The position numbers and the translations under genes are program-made. From Bacteroidales bacterium (GTDB lineage Bacteria > Bacteroidota > Bacteroidia > Bacteroidales > Bacteroidaceae), in NCBI GenBank assembly GCA_004555425.1, contig SFID01000038.1:1-19875 (forward strand): a stretch of DNA of 19,875 bases, read 5' to 3'. The notes beneath the pieces were generated by a model. It was not told the origin of the DNA. It did not search any database and saw only the letters and a list, made by a program, of their open reading frames with translations. Shown here one piece after another: positions 1 to 6,546 of the stretch (its first letter is position 1; every line of letters starts with the position of its first letter).

Positions 1-139
1 CGGAAATTTTCTTGGCTTTATCGGTGCGCGAAATGCCGATATAGAGATTTTTTCGCGGCCGAAAATATAAAAGATATTAAAAGTTTTCGCGCGAAAAAAG
101 TTGGATTTAACATTTGGGGTAACGTGAAAGTACCGCACC
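1..139. other. AT-rich non-coding stretch with nested inverted repeats
   Basis: I see no gene here. TATCGG (19-24) pairs with CCGATA (36-41) across 11 nt. TTTTTTCGCG (48-57) pairs with CGCGAAAAAA (90-99), and the second arm lies within a perfect 14-bp palindrome, TTTTCGCGCGAAAA (84-97). The DNA between the arms (61-83) is almost pure A/T. The gene to the left is outside the window, so this could be its terminator or promoter, or the left edge of the origin-like region that follows. Confidence 0.5.
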
Positions 140-640
140 TTGCTTGCCTTAAAAAATACCTGTGGAGAAGTTGTGGGAAAATGTGAAAGAAAGGTTGGAG
201 AATGGGTGGGAAAAATGGGGTGCTGGGAGGGGTCGTTTCGTGTGGCTAGTTTTCCACTTATTTTCTCCTTTTTGTGGGGTTTTTCCTGGGTTGATTGCAC
301 TGTTTTTGGGCTTTTCCCCACGTTTTTCTTTTCCACGTGGGGATTTTTCCACGCTTTGTGGAGAATGGGGGCGATAGTTTGGGATGGATTGGCTGCTATT
401 TTGCTGGATTATCAGGGTATTAGGAGAATGGGGAATGGGTGGGTGTGGATTGTGGAAAGATGTTGGAAAATGTGTATTCTCAATGGGATAACTTCTTGGA
501 CAAATTTTAGGGGGTTTTTCTTTCCACAGTTTCCACAGGATATCATGTTAATCATTTTTTTCTTTCTTTATTTTTAAAAAGAGAGAAAGCTATATATTTT
601 ATATTTGCTTTGATTTTTTCGGGGATTGTGGAAAAGGGGG
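140..640. other. Strand-asymmetric non-coding region with clustered TTTCCAC (DnaA-box-like) motifs
   Basis: The + strand is very rich in G and T and poor in C. TTTCCAC occurs at 251, 330, 346, 521 and 530 on the + strand, and its complement GTGGAAA occurs at 452 and 628. Several copies extend to TTTTCCAC or TTTCCACA, one base from the classical DnaA box TTATCCACA. Two copies sit 9 bp apart (521-528, 530-537). They are followed by a strongly A/T-rich stretch (541-612), which would suit a DNA-unwinding element. Open frames exist, but the predicted peptides are low-complexity W/G/F-rich and resemble no protein. An origin or DnaA-binding cluster is an inference; another regulator could bind these sites. 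Confidence 0.4.
204..232 (+). other. Potential G-quadruplex motif
   Basis: Five G-runs of 3-4 bases (204-206, 208-210, 217-220, 225-227, 229-232) are separated by loops of 1, 6, 4 and 1 nt. This meets the usual G3+N1-7 pattern on the + strand. A weaker cluster of three G3+ runs lies at 430-443. Both are inside the origin-like, G-skewed region. Formation in the cell is not shown. Confidence 0.5.
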
Positions 641-658
641 ATTCTTTTGGGGGATTCT

Positions 659-764
659 CTTGGGTTTCTGGATTTTCTGGATTTTCTAGCATTTCTAGAT
701 TATCTAGCATTTCTAGATTATCTAGATTTCATGGAAAATCTGGTATATCCTGGTATATCCTGCC
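659..764. repeat. Degenerate 9-bp tandem array with CTRG core
   Basis: CTGG or CTAG begins at 668, 677, 686, 695, 704, 713 and 722, an exact 9-bp step. The phase continues as ATGG at 731 and CTGG at 740, then turns into two 10-bp units (740-749, 750-759). Within it, an 18-bp unit (686-703) is repeated exactly at 704-721. The same family lies in the opposite orientation at 9728-9795. The array lies upstream of the CoA-transferase promoter cassettes. Confidence 0.85.
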
Positions 765-785
765 TCCGGTGCCTCAAAAAGCAGG

Positions 786-1000
786 TTTTCATTTTGCTCT
801 TCTCTCGTCTTGCACTTCTTTAGAGAAGATAGGCTGCGGCTCGGAAGAGGCAAAAACGAAAAACGTTGTTTTTCATTTTGCTCTTCTCTCGCCTTGCACT
901 ATCTTTAGAGAAGATAGGCTGCGGCTCGGAAGAGGCAAAAACGAAAAACGTTGTTTTTCATTTTGCTCTTCTCTCGCCTTGCACTATCTTTGCCCTCACT
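786..1000 (+). repeat. Triplicated promoter cassette (84-85 bp period)
   Basis: A unit beginning TTTTCATTTTGCTC starts at 786, 870 and 955. Each unit carries a -33 TTTG (793-796, 877-880, 962-965), a pyrimidine-rich 19-nt spacer, a -7 region, and, in the first two units, a conserved block starting TAGGCTGCGG and ending AAAACGTTG. Only the third unit keeps a consensus -7. Unit 2 reads TATCTTTA, and unit 1 has lost a further base there. A related single cassette precedes aroQ (3727-3804). Confidence 0.85.
962..992 (+). promoter_or_regulatory. Bacteroidota-type promoter of the CoA-transferase gene
   Basis: TTTG (962-965), 19 nt, then TATCTTTG (985-992) is an exact match to the -33/-7 pattern TTTG-N19-TAnnTTTG. 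Transcription would begin near base 999, giving a leader of about 27 nt before the ATG at 1027. Confidence 0.85.
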
Positions 1001-1026
1001 TTTCATACATATATATATCTGCGTTT

Positions 1027-2532
1027 ATGGTAAATATGTCTCCGGCCGAAGCGGCTGGGTTGATTCAGCATGGTCAGTTGTTGGGAGTGGGCGGTTTTGG
1101 TCCTGCTGGTGCGCCGAAGGTAATAACGCCTGCGCTGGCCGAGCGGGCACGGGCCGAACATGCTCAAGGCAGAGATTTTCGCGTGCATGTGGTGACGGGT
1201 GCTTCGATTGGTGCCAGTTGCGATGGTGAATTGGCTGCTGCCGATGCCATTGACCGCCGCTTGCCTTTCAGTGTGAACGCTGAGTTGCGCCGCGCCTTCA
1301 ACGAGGGCCGCGTGCGCTATACCGACCTGAACCTGTCGGACAATGCTTGTCAGTTGCGGCAGGGCATTACGGGACAGATGGATTGGGGTATCGTTGAAGC
1401 CTGTCATCTGGAACGTATTGAGGGCGGCATGGTGCGCGTTTACCTGACGGCGGGCATTGGTATTGCGCCCACCATCTTCCGCCTGGCGCGCGAGGGCGTG
1501 TTTGTGGAACTCAATGCTTGGCACGGCCATCACCTCATGGGCATTCACGACATCTACGAGATAGAAGACCCATGGTTCCGTTCGCCCGTGCTCATCACGC
1601 ATCCGATGGAGAAGATTGGGCGGCCGTATGTTGAGGTGCCTGCCTATCGCATCCGCGGCATCGTGCATACGGACTTGCCCGACGAGGCGCGCAGCATGAC
1701 GGCACCAACGGAGGTGACGCGCCGCATCGGGGCCAATGTGGCCGAATTTCTGCGCTGGAATATGCAGCGCGGCTATATCTATCGCGACAAACTCATCTTG
1801 CAGAGCGGTGTGGGTTCGGGTGCCAACGCTGTGCTGGGTGCGCTGGGCGACAGTCCCGACGTGCCCAATTTCCACATCTATACGGAGGTGTTGCAGGAGG
1901 AGCCTTTGCGACTGATTCGCGAGGGTCGCGTGGTGTCGGCCAGCACAGGCGCGCTGACCATTAGTAGCGAGCACCTGAAGGAGGTGTATCAGAATATGGA
2001 CGAATACCGCGGACGGTTGCTCTTGCGCCCCAGCGAAATTTCCAACTGTCCCGAAATCATCGCTCGCCTGGGCATCTGTTCGCTCAATACGGCCTTGGAG
2101 GTGGACATCTATGGGCATGTGAACAGCACGAAGGTGTGTGGCTCGCGCATGATGAACGGAGTGGGTGGTTCGGCCGACTTCACGAACAACGCGATGCTGT
2201 CCATCTTCACCTGCGCCAGCACGGCCAAAAATGGTTGCATCAGTTCCATCGTGCCGTTCTGCTCGCACGTGGACCATACGGAGCACTATGTGGACGCCAT
2301 TGCCACGGAATATGGTGTGGCCGACCTGCGCGGACTTTGTGCCACGGAGCGCGCGGAGGCGCTTATCGCCATTGCGCATCCCGACTACCGCCCCATCTTG
2401 CGGGCCTACTACGACCTGGCGCGGCGCAACGGCGGCCATACGCCTCACAACCTTCGCGCGGCCTTTGCCATGCACGACACGTATCTGCGAAAGGGAGATA
2501 TGCGCCTGACCTGTTGGGAGGAGTATTTGTAG
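1027..2532 (+). CDS. Acetyl-CoA hydrolase / CoA-transferase family protein
   Basis: This 501-residue protein belongs to the acetyl-CoA hydrolase/transferase family (ACH1/AarC type, class I CoA-transferase). Members move CoA between acyl groups such as succinyl-CoA and acetate or propionate, in the cytoplasm, as part of acetate or propionate formation. Family segments seen are GSGANAVLGALGDS, YTEVLQ with the probable catalytic glutamate at residue 287, and the C-terminal block from ALEVDIYGHVNSTKV to MMNGVGGSADF. The frame is open back to 610, but the perfect promoter at 962-992 rules out an upstream start, so I chose the ATG at 1027; a second ATG lies at 1036. The length fits the family. The gene appears monocistronic and ends before a mobile element and a terminator. 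The acyl substrate cannot be fixed from sequence alone. Confidence 0.92.
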   Translation: MVNMSPAEAAGLIQHGQLLGVGGFGPAGAPKVITPALAERARAEHAQGRDFRVHVVTGASIGASCDGELAAADAIDRRLPFSVNAELRRAFNEGRVRYTDLNLSDNACQLRQGITGQMDWGIVEACHLERIEGGMVRVYLTAGIGIAPTIFRLAREGVFVELNAWHGHHLMGIHDIYEIEDPWFRSPVLITHPMEKIGRPYVEVPAYRIRGIVHTDLPDEARSMTAPTEVTRRIGANVAEFLRWNMQRGYIYRDKLILQSGVGSGANAVLGALGDSPDVPNFHIYTEVLQEEPLRLIREGRVVSASTGALTISSEHLKEVYQNMDEYRGRLLLRPSEISNCPEIIARLGICSLNTALEVDIYGHVNSTKVCGSRMMNGVGGSADFTNNAMLSIFTCASTAKNGCISSIVPFCSHVDHTEHYVDAIATEYGVADLRGLCATERAEALIAIAHPDYRPILRAYYDLARRNGGHTPHNLRAAFAMHDTYLRKGDMRLTCWEEYL

Positions 2533-2572
2533 GGGCGGTGTACTCCTATAATAATAAGGTTTACTCCTATAT

Positions 2573-2761
2573 GGTAGGTTCTATAAATTAGTCTCAAAGG
2601 TTGGTTGGTGTTTCTATTTGGCTTGGATGCTTTTCCGACTCTCGCACCGTATCTTTTTGTTTTTCATTCGGTCACGTAGCCCGCTACGCTCCCTCATGAA
2701 AGACAAAAACCTACGGCACGATAGCCGAAAACTCATCGCAAGCTAATTTATAGAACCTACC
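2573..2761. mobile_element. MITE-like foldback element, copy A
   Basis: The element is bounded by a perfect 19-bp inverted repeat: GGTAGGTTCTATAAATTAG at 2573-2591 and its complement at 2743-2761. ATAT flanks both ends (2569-2572, 2762-2765), consistent with a 4-bp target duplication, though ATAT is itself palindromic. The inside is a long imperfect palindrome centred on CGTAGC-CC-GCTACG. There is no transposase gene. A near-identical 188-bp copy lies at 19261-19448. This fits a non-autonomous element moved by a transposase encoded elsewhere; a structured intergenic repeat is the alternative. Confidence 0.8.
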
Positions 2762-2771
2762 ATATAATACT

Positions 2772-2811
2772 AAAGAAGAGGGCAACCCGAAGGCTGTCCT
2801 CTTCTTTTGTT
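2772..2811. terminator. Bidirectional terminator between the CoA-transferase gene and xerD
   Basis: AAAGAAGAGG (2772-2781) pairs with CCTCTTCTTT (2798-2807). The stem extends inward by several more pairs including one G-T, and it has T-rich sides on both strands. It lies between convergent genes and can end both transcripts. Confidence 0.8.
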
Positions 2812-2814
2812 TCC

Positions 2815-3702
2815 TTACTTCTTGTTTGCTCTGGGGAAGTGGGTCATTAGTTGTTCGCGCAGATATTGTCGGTCAATATGGGTGTAGATTTCGGTGGTGG
2901 CTATGCTCTCGTGGCCAAGCATGGCCTGGATGGCGCGGAGGTTGGCGCCGCCCTCCAGGAGGTGTGTGGCGAAACTGTGTCGAAAGGTGTGTGGACTGAT
3001 GTTCTTGGTGATGCCGGCGCGGGAGGCATACATTTTGATATTGTGGAAGACCGTGATGCGCGAGAGGTGGCTGCGGCGACGGTGGCTCAGGAATACGTAG
3101 TCCTCTTCGCCAGGTTTGGGCGTGATGTCGGCGCGGTCGTCAAACCATCGGTGGAGTTCTTCGATGGTGGTTTGGGCGATGGGCACCAATCGCTGCTTGC
3201 TGCCCTTGCCCGTCACGCGGATGAAACCCTCCTCCAGGTAGAGATCGCTCAGGGTGAGGGCGCAGAGTTCGCTGACGCGCAGGCCGCAACTGTAAAGGAG
3301 TTCGACGATGCAATGGTCGCGGCGCTCCTCGGGCAGGCTGAGGTCCATCGTCTGCTCAATGGCCGCAATCTCCTCGGCCGAGAGTACTTCAGGCAGGTGT
3401 CTGCCGATTTTGGGCGATTCGAGGAGTTCGGTGGGGTCGGCTTCGATATATCCGTCGACGAGGAGGAAATGGTAGAAACTGCGCACGCCACTGAGCACGC
3501 GGGCCACGGAGCGTGGTGCGATGCCCATATCGTGGAGTTGCCAGGCAAAGCGGTGCAGGTTGTCGAGTTTCACCATTTCGGGGCGCAGTTCTTCGTCGGC
3601 CAGATAGTCAAGGAAGAGGCGCACATCGTGTTCGTAGGCTTGGCGGGTGTTGTCGCTTAGGCCGCGCTCCAGGGATATATAATTAAGGTAGTGGGTCAGC
3701 AT
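2815..3702 (-). CDS. xerD: Tyrosine recombinase XerD
   Basis: This 295-residue tyrosine recombinase acts at the chromosome dimer-resolution site dif with its partner XerC, under FtsK control. The N-terminal SAM-like DNA-binding domain (about residues 1-90) begins LNYISLERGLSDNTRQAY. The catalytic domain has the full set: R142 (GLRVSEL), K166 (TGKGSKQR), H238 and R241 (HTFRHSFATHLL), H264 (LGHESIATTEIYTH) and nucleophile Y273. Length and motifs match chromosomal XerD rather than a phage or integron enzyme. The start ATG at 3702 is preceded by CCT, as in several neighbours. It is divergent from aroQ, and I found no consensus promoter for it in the 150-bp gap. XerC versus XerD is assigned by overall resemblance, so some doubt remains. 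Confidence 0.93.
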   Translation of the reverse strand: MLTHYLNYISLERGLSDNTRQAYEHDVRLFLDYLADEELRPEMVKLDNLHRFAWQLHDMGIAPRSVARVLSGVRSFYHFLLVDGYIEADPTELLESPKIGRHLPEVLSAEEIAAIEQTMDLSLPEERRDHCIVELLYSCGLRVSELCALTLSDLYLEEGFIRVTGKGSKQRLVPIAQTTIEELHRWFDDRADITPKPGEEDYVFLSHRRRSHLSRITVFHNIKMYASRAGITKNISPHTFRHSFATHLLEGGANLRAIQAMLGHESIATTEIYTHIDRQYLREQLMTHFPRANKK

Positions 3703-3726
3703 AGGATTCTTGGAAATTAGAAATGG

Positions 3727-3812
3727 TAGGCTGCGGTTCGGAAGAGGGAAAATTGAAAAACGTGGATTTTCATTTTGTTCTCCATTTGCCTTTTACTACC
3801 TTTGCAAAGGTA
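3727..3812 (+). promoter_or_regulatory. Promoter cassette of aroQ
   Basis: TTTG (3774-3777), 19 nt and TACCTTTG (3797-3804) form a perfect Bacteroidota promoter. The -7 sits in a palindrome, TACCTTTGCAAAGGTA (3797-3812). Upstream, from 3727, is the same block (TAGGCTGCGG, then TCGGAAGAGG, then GAAAAACGT) found in the triplicated cassette before the CoA-transferase gene. Confidence 0.85.
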
Positions 3813-3852
3813 CAAATAAAATGATAATCCCCTACCCCACTTTTCCTTGCCT

Positions 3853-4278
3853 ATGAAACTACTAATAATAAATGGTCCCAATCTGGGCCGTCTGGGCCGT
3901 CGCGAACCGAGTATCTATGGTGCCACTACGATGGAGGAGGCGCTGGAAGGCTTGCGCGCAGCCTTTCCTACGCATACCATCGAATACTATCAGTCGAATG
4001 TCGAAGGCTTCCTTATCGACCGCTTGGAACAGGCCGCCGACGAGGGCGTGGCAGGCATTGTGTTCAACGCAGGAGCCTATACGCACACCAGCATTGCCCT
4101 GCACGATGCCATCCGCGGCATTGCCGTGCCCGTCATTGAGGTACACCTGAGCAACGTGCACCAGCGCGAGACGTTTCGCCACCAGTCCATGATATCGGCG
4201 GCCTGTCGCGGCGTCATCTGCGGTTTCGGCATGCAGTCGTACCGTTTGGCCATCGAAGCCCTTGTGTCTGCGGAATAA
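3853..4278 (+). CDS. aroQ: Type II 3-dehydroquinate dehydratase
   Basis: This 141-residue enzyme converts 3-dehydroquinate to 3-dehydroshikimate in the shikimate pathway to aromatic amino acids, in the cytoplasm. The fingerprint is complete: NGPNLGRLGRREPSIYG with R17 and Y22 of the flexible lid, FNAGAYTHTS with N72, and EVHLSNVHQRETFRH with H98 and R109. Two usual positions vary: NLGRLG instead of NLNLLG, and NAGA instead of NPGA. The frame could begin at a TTG at 3847, but the ATG at 3853 gives the normal family start (MKLLIINGPN). It has its own promoter cassette and lies 10 nt from the O-methyltransferase gene, so the two are probably cotranscribed. Confidence 0.96.
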   Translation: MKLLIINGPNLGRLGRREPSIYGATTMEEALEGLRAAFPTHTIEYYQSNVEGFLIDRLEQAADEGVAGIVFNAGAYTHTSIALHDAIRGIAVPVIEVHLSNVHQRETFRHQSMISAACRGVICGFGMQSYRLAIEALVSAE

Positions 4279-4288
4279 CCCCTTGCCT

Positions 4289-4921
4289 ATGTCTATGAAT
4301 CTGGACGAATACATTGCAGCCCACACTACGCAGGAGGACGAATACTTGCACCGACTGTATCGCGCCACGCAACAGTTTCTGCTCCGTCCGCGCATGGCCT
4401 CGGGCCCGCTGCAAGGACAGTTTTTGCGAATGCTGACACAGATGATTGGGGCGCGGCGCGTGTTGGAGATAGGTACGTATTCGGGCTACTCGGCGCTGTG
4501 TATGGCATCGGCAATGCCCGCTGACGGCGAACTATATACGTTTGAAATCAACGACGAGCAGGAATATTTCACCCGCCCGTGGTTGGAGGGTGCGCCCTAT
4601 CCGCCGCGCATCCATATGATAGTGGGCAATGTCTTCGAACTCTTGGACGACATTCCCGGGGAGTTTGACCTCGCCTTCATAGATGCCAACAAGCGGCAGT
4701 ACATTGAATACTACGAACTCGTGCTGCCGCGCCTGCGCCATGGGGGTGTGCTCATAGCCGACAATACGCTTTGGGACGGCCACGTCGTTGACCCCGAATA
4801 TGCAACCGATGCGCAGACCCGCGCCATCTGTGCCTTCAACGATTATCTGGTGAACGATGCGCGTGTGGAGCAAGTAGTGCTGCCTATTCGCGATGGGCTC
4901 ACCTTGGTGCGGCGACGGTAG
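4289..4921 (+). CDS. SAM-dependent O-methyltransferase (class I, CCoAOMT-like)
   Basis: The 210-residue product resembles the O-methyltransferase family 3 (caffeoyl-CoA/catechol type), whose bacterial members methylate small hydroxylated compounds with SAM and a divalent metal. The SAM-binding motif I is VLEIGTYSGYSAL (residues 58-70), followed by an acidic residue in YTFEIN (83-88). FIDANKRQY (130-138) and IADNTLWDG (156-164) supply the usual metal and substrate positions. The ATG at 4289 is preferred over a TTG at 4262 that would overlap aroQ; an in-frame ATG also lies at 4295. It is probably the second gene of an aroQ operon, closed by a hairpin at 4932-4950. The substrate is unknown. Confidence 0.9.
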   Translation: MSMNLDEYIAAHTTQEDEYLHRLYRATQQFLLRPRMASGPLQGQFLRMLTQMIGARRVLEIGTYSGYSALCMASAMPADGELYTFEINDEQEYFTRPWLEGAPYPPRIHMIVGNVFELLDDIPGEFDLAFIDANKRQYIEYYELVLPRLRHGGVLIADNTLWDGHVVDPEYATDAQTRAICAFNDYLVNDARVEQVVLPIRDGLTLVRRR

Positions 4922-4931
4922 GGGATATAGC

Positions 4932-4960
4932 AACGCGCCCCAGGCGCGTTAGGCTTTTTC
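4932..4960 (+). terminator. Rho-independent terminator after the O-methyltransferase gene
   Basis: AACGCGCC (4932-4939) pairs perfectly with GGCGCGTT (4943-4950) across a 3-nt loop, and TTTTT follows within 5 nt. The next 50 bp are G-rich and T-rich with no gene. Confidence 0.8.
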
Positions 4961-5008
4961 GCGGGCTTGGGGCGCGGGGGCTTTTATTTTTGCTGCGGGG
5001 CCCTTTTA

Positions 5009-6352
5009 TTATAGACCTGAGAGGTCTATTTTGTAATAGGATGGGGCCTCGTTGTTTTTTTCAAGGAACATGACCATATAGATAGGGGCGTAGATGATTG
5101 GGCCTTTTGTGTGCAGGTTGTCGTTATTGAATACGACTGCTTCGGGGAGGTCGTATGCCTCTTGTCGCAGGACGTTGGAGAGCGCGCGGTGGGATTCGTA
5201 GTCCTTGCCCGATTTAACTTCAATGGGCAATACCTTGCCATTGAGTTCTACTATGAAGTCGAGTTCGCCTTGCTTCTTGTTATTATAATAATAGGTAGTC
5301 ATGCCGTGCGCTGCAAGTTCTTGGGCCACGGCATTTTCGTATATGGCACCAAAATTTATATCCTTGTCGCCTCTGATAATGCGCATCTGAATACCCTCGG
5401 CATACTGGCTGGCTAGCAGGCCAACGTCGTTTTGAAAGAGTTTGAAGAGGTTGCGCGAGCGGGACAACAAGAGTGGCAGTTTGGGTTCCTCCACATTGTA
5501 AACGGGCAAGGCTACGCCAGCATTCGTCAACCACAGAAAACTATTTTCCATACGGTTGAATTTTGCATTTTCATTGAGTCTCTTCAATATGAAGCGTTTG
5601 TTTTTGGCATTCAGTTCGGGAGGAATCAGGTTGAATATGTCTTCGATGTAGAGTTTGTTGCTAGGGTCGTATTGGGCAATGTCGCGTTTGTATAGGCGGA
5701 TGATTTGTTGCTGTATGCCCATTACTTCCTGGAGATTATTAGTCTCGATATATTTGCTCACAGCGGCAGGCATACCTCCCACAATGAGGTAGAGGCGGAA
5801 TAGTTCCATTAGTTTTTGATGGACAAAGGCATCTACGGGAGTCCGTTTGAGCCAAGCCTCGCGCAGCGAATTGACCACCGATTCGCTGATGCCTAGGTTG
5901 GTGATAAATTCCTCGAAGTCCATGGGGTACATATCCTTGATAGCCATATATCCAACGGGTTCGGAGCGCAGGTCTTTGAGTTCTACGCCCAGCAGTGAGC
6001 CGCTGAGGATGTAGCGGTACGAACCCTCGTCCACTAGAAACTTGATGGCAGTCACGATGTCGGGACAGCGTTGCACTTCGTCGAAGAAGATGAGCGTTTC
6101 TCCCTTTATCAGGGGTTGGGATGTGAGGGTGGAGAGGCGCAGGAGGAGGTCCTGACTGCTGTGGGCCCCCTTCAGTAAGTTGACAGCCTCGGGATTTTCT
6201 ATAAAATTGATTTCTACGAAACTCCTAAACGTTTTGCCAAATTCGCGTATAGAATATGTCTTGCCCACTTGGCGTGCTCCCGTCAATAATAAAGCATTTC
6301 GCGATGTGCTATAAAAGCGGCGGATAAATGTATTGACCTTTCTATGTAGCAT
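5009..6352 (-). CDS. AAA-family ATPase with C-terminal DUF4143 domain (first copy)
   Basis: This 447-residue protein has the AAA_14/DUF4143 layout common in Bacteroidota, whose role is unknown. Walker A is GARQVGKT (25-32) and Walker B is LIFFDEVQ (87-94); a sensor-like stretch reads YILSGSLLG (114-122). The C-terminal part has a PD-(D/E)XK-like signature, ELDFIVE, then LPIEVKSG, with D365, E378 and K380, which may be a nuclease fold. No signal peptide or membrane segment is evident. The base composition looks more A/T-rich than its neighbours, which suggests acquisition. It is a lone gene between convergent O-methyltransferase and upstream rnr. Its upstream region holds a 33-bp-period array (6396-6508). 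A second, divergent family member lies at 17881-19242. Confidence 0.9.
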   Translation of the reverse strand: MLHRKVNTFIRRFYSTSRNALLLTGARQVGKTYSIREFGKTFRSFVEINFIENPEAVNLLKGAHSSQDLLLRLSTLTSQPLIKGETLIFFDEVQRCPDIVTAIKFLVDEGSYRYILSGSLLGVELKDLRSEPVGYMAIKDMYPMDFEEFITNLGISESVVNSLREAWLKRTPVDAFVHQKLMELFRLYLIVGGMPAAVSKYIETNNLQEVMGIQQQIIRLYKRDIAQYDPSNKLYIEDIFNLIPPELNAKNKRFILKRLNENAKFNRMENSFLWLTNAGVALPVYNVEEPKLPLLLSRSRNLFKLFQNDVGLLASQYAEGIQMRIIRGDKDINFGAIYENAVAQELAAHGMTTYYYNNKKQGELDFIVELNGKVLPIEVKSGKDYESHRALSNVLRQEAYDLPEAVVFNNDNLHTKGPIIYAPIYMVMFLEKNNEAPSYYKIDLSGL

Positions 6353-6395
6353 ATATTTGATTTTTAGTTATTTCCAATGTATATAGAAAAATATT

Positions 6396-6508
6396 TGCCG
6401 TTTTTCCAAGGCAAAAATAGGGGTTTTCTGCCGTTTTTCCAAGGTAAAATTGAAAGAATTTGCCGTTTTTCCAAGATTTTTTAGTGCTATTTCTGCCGTT
6501 TTTCCAAG
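6396..6508. repeat. Array of four 15-bp repeats at 33-bp period
   Basis: TGCCGTTTTTCCAAG occurs exactly at 6396, 6429, 6461 and 6494, giving steps of 33, 32 and 33 bp. The 17-18 bp between copies are unrelated to each other. Copies 1 and 3 are preceded by TT and copies 2 and 4 by TTC, hinting at a 65-bp higher-order unit. The array lies upstream of the first AAA/DUF4143 gene and beyond the RNase R terminator. Confidence 0.9.
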
Positions 6509-6546
6509 AAAAAGAGCAATGTTTCTGGGGACATTGCTCTTTTTTT
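6509..6546. terminator. Terminator of the RNase R gene
   Basis: AGAGCAATGT (6513-6522) pairs perfectly with ACATTGCTCT (6531-6540) around an 8-nt loop. A-runs and T-runs extend the stem on both sides, so it works on either strand. It most likely ends the leftward rnr transcript, about 66 bp after its stop codon. Confidence 0.85.

Noticed and set aside
140..577. 145-codon open frame on the + strand
   Set aside because: The product is low-complexity and rich in W, G and F, reflecting the G/T bias of the strand. It overlaps clustered repeat motifs and has no recognisable domain.
610..1026. N-terminal extension of the CoA-transferase frame
   Set aside because: It runs through a 9-bp array and three promoter cassettes, and a perfect promoter lies just before the ATG at 1027. 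The added residues do not match the family.
1003..2475. 490-codon frame antisense to the CoA-transferase gene
   Set aside because: A shadow of the GC-rich coding frame; the product has no domain and the sense gene is certain.
6396..6508. Short CRISPR-like array
   Set aside because: Repeats are only 15 bp and spacers 17-18 bp, below known CRISPR sizes, with no cas gene nearby.
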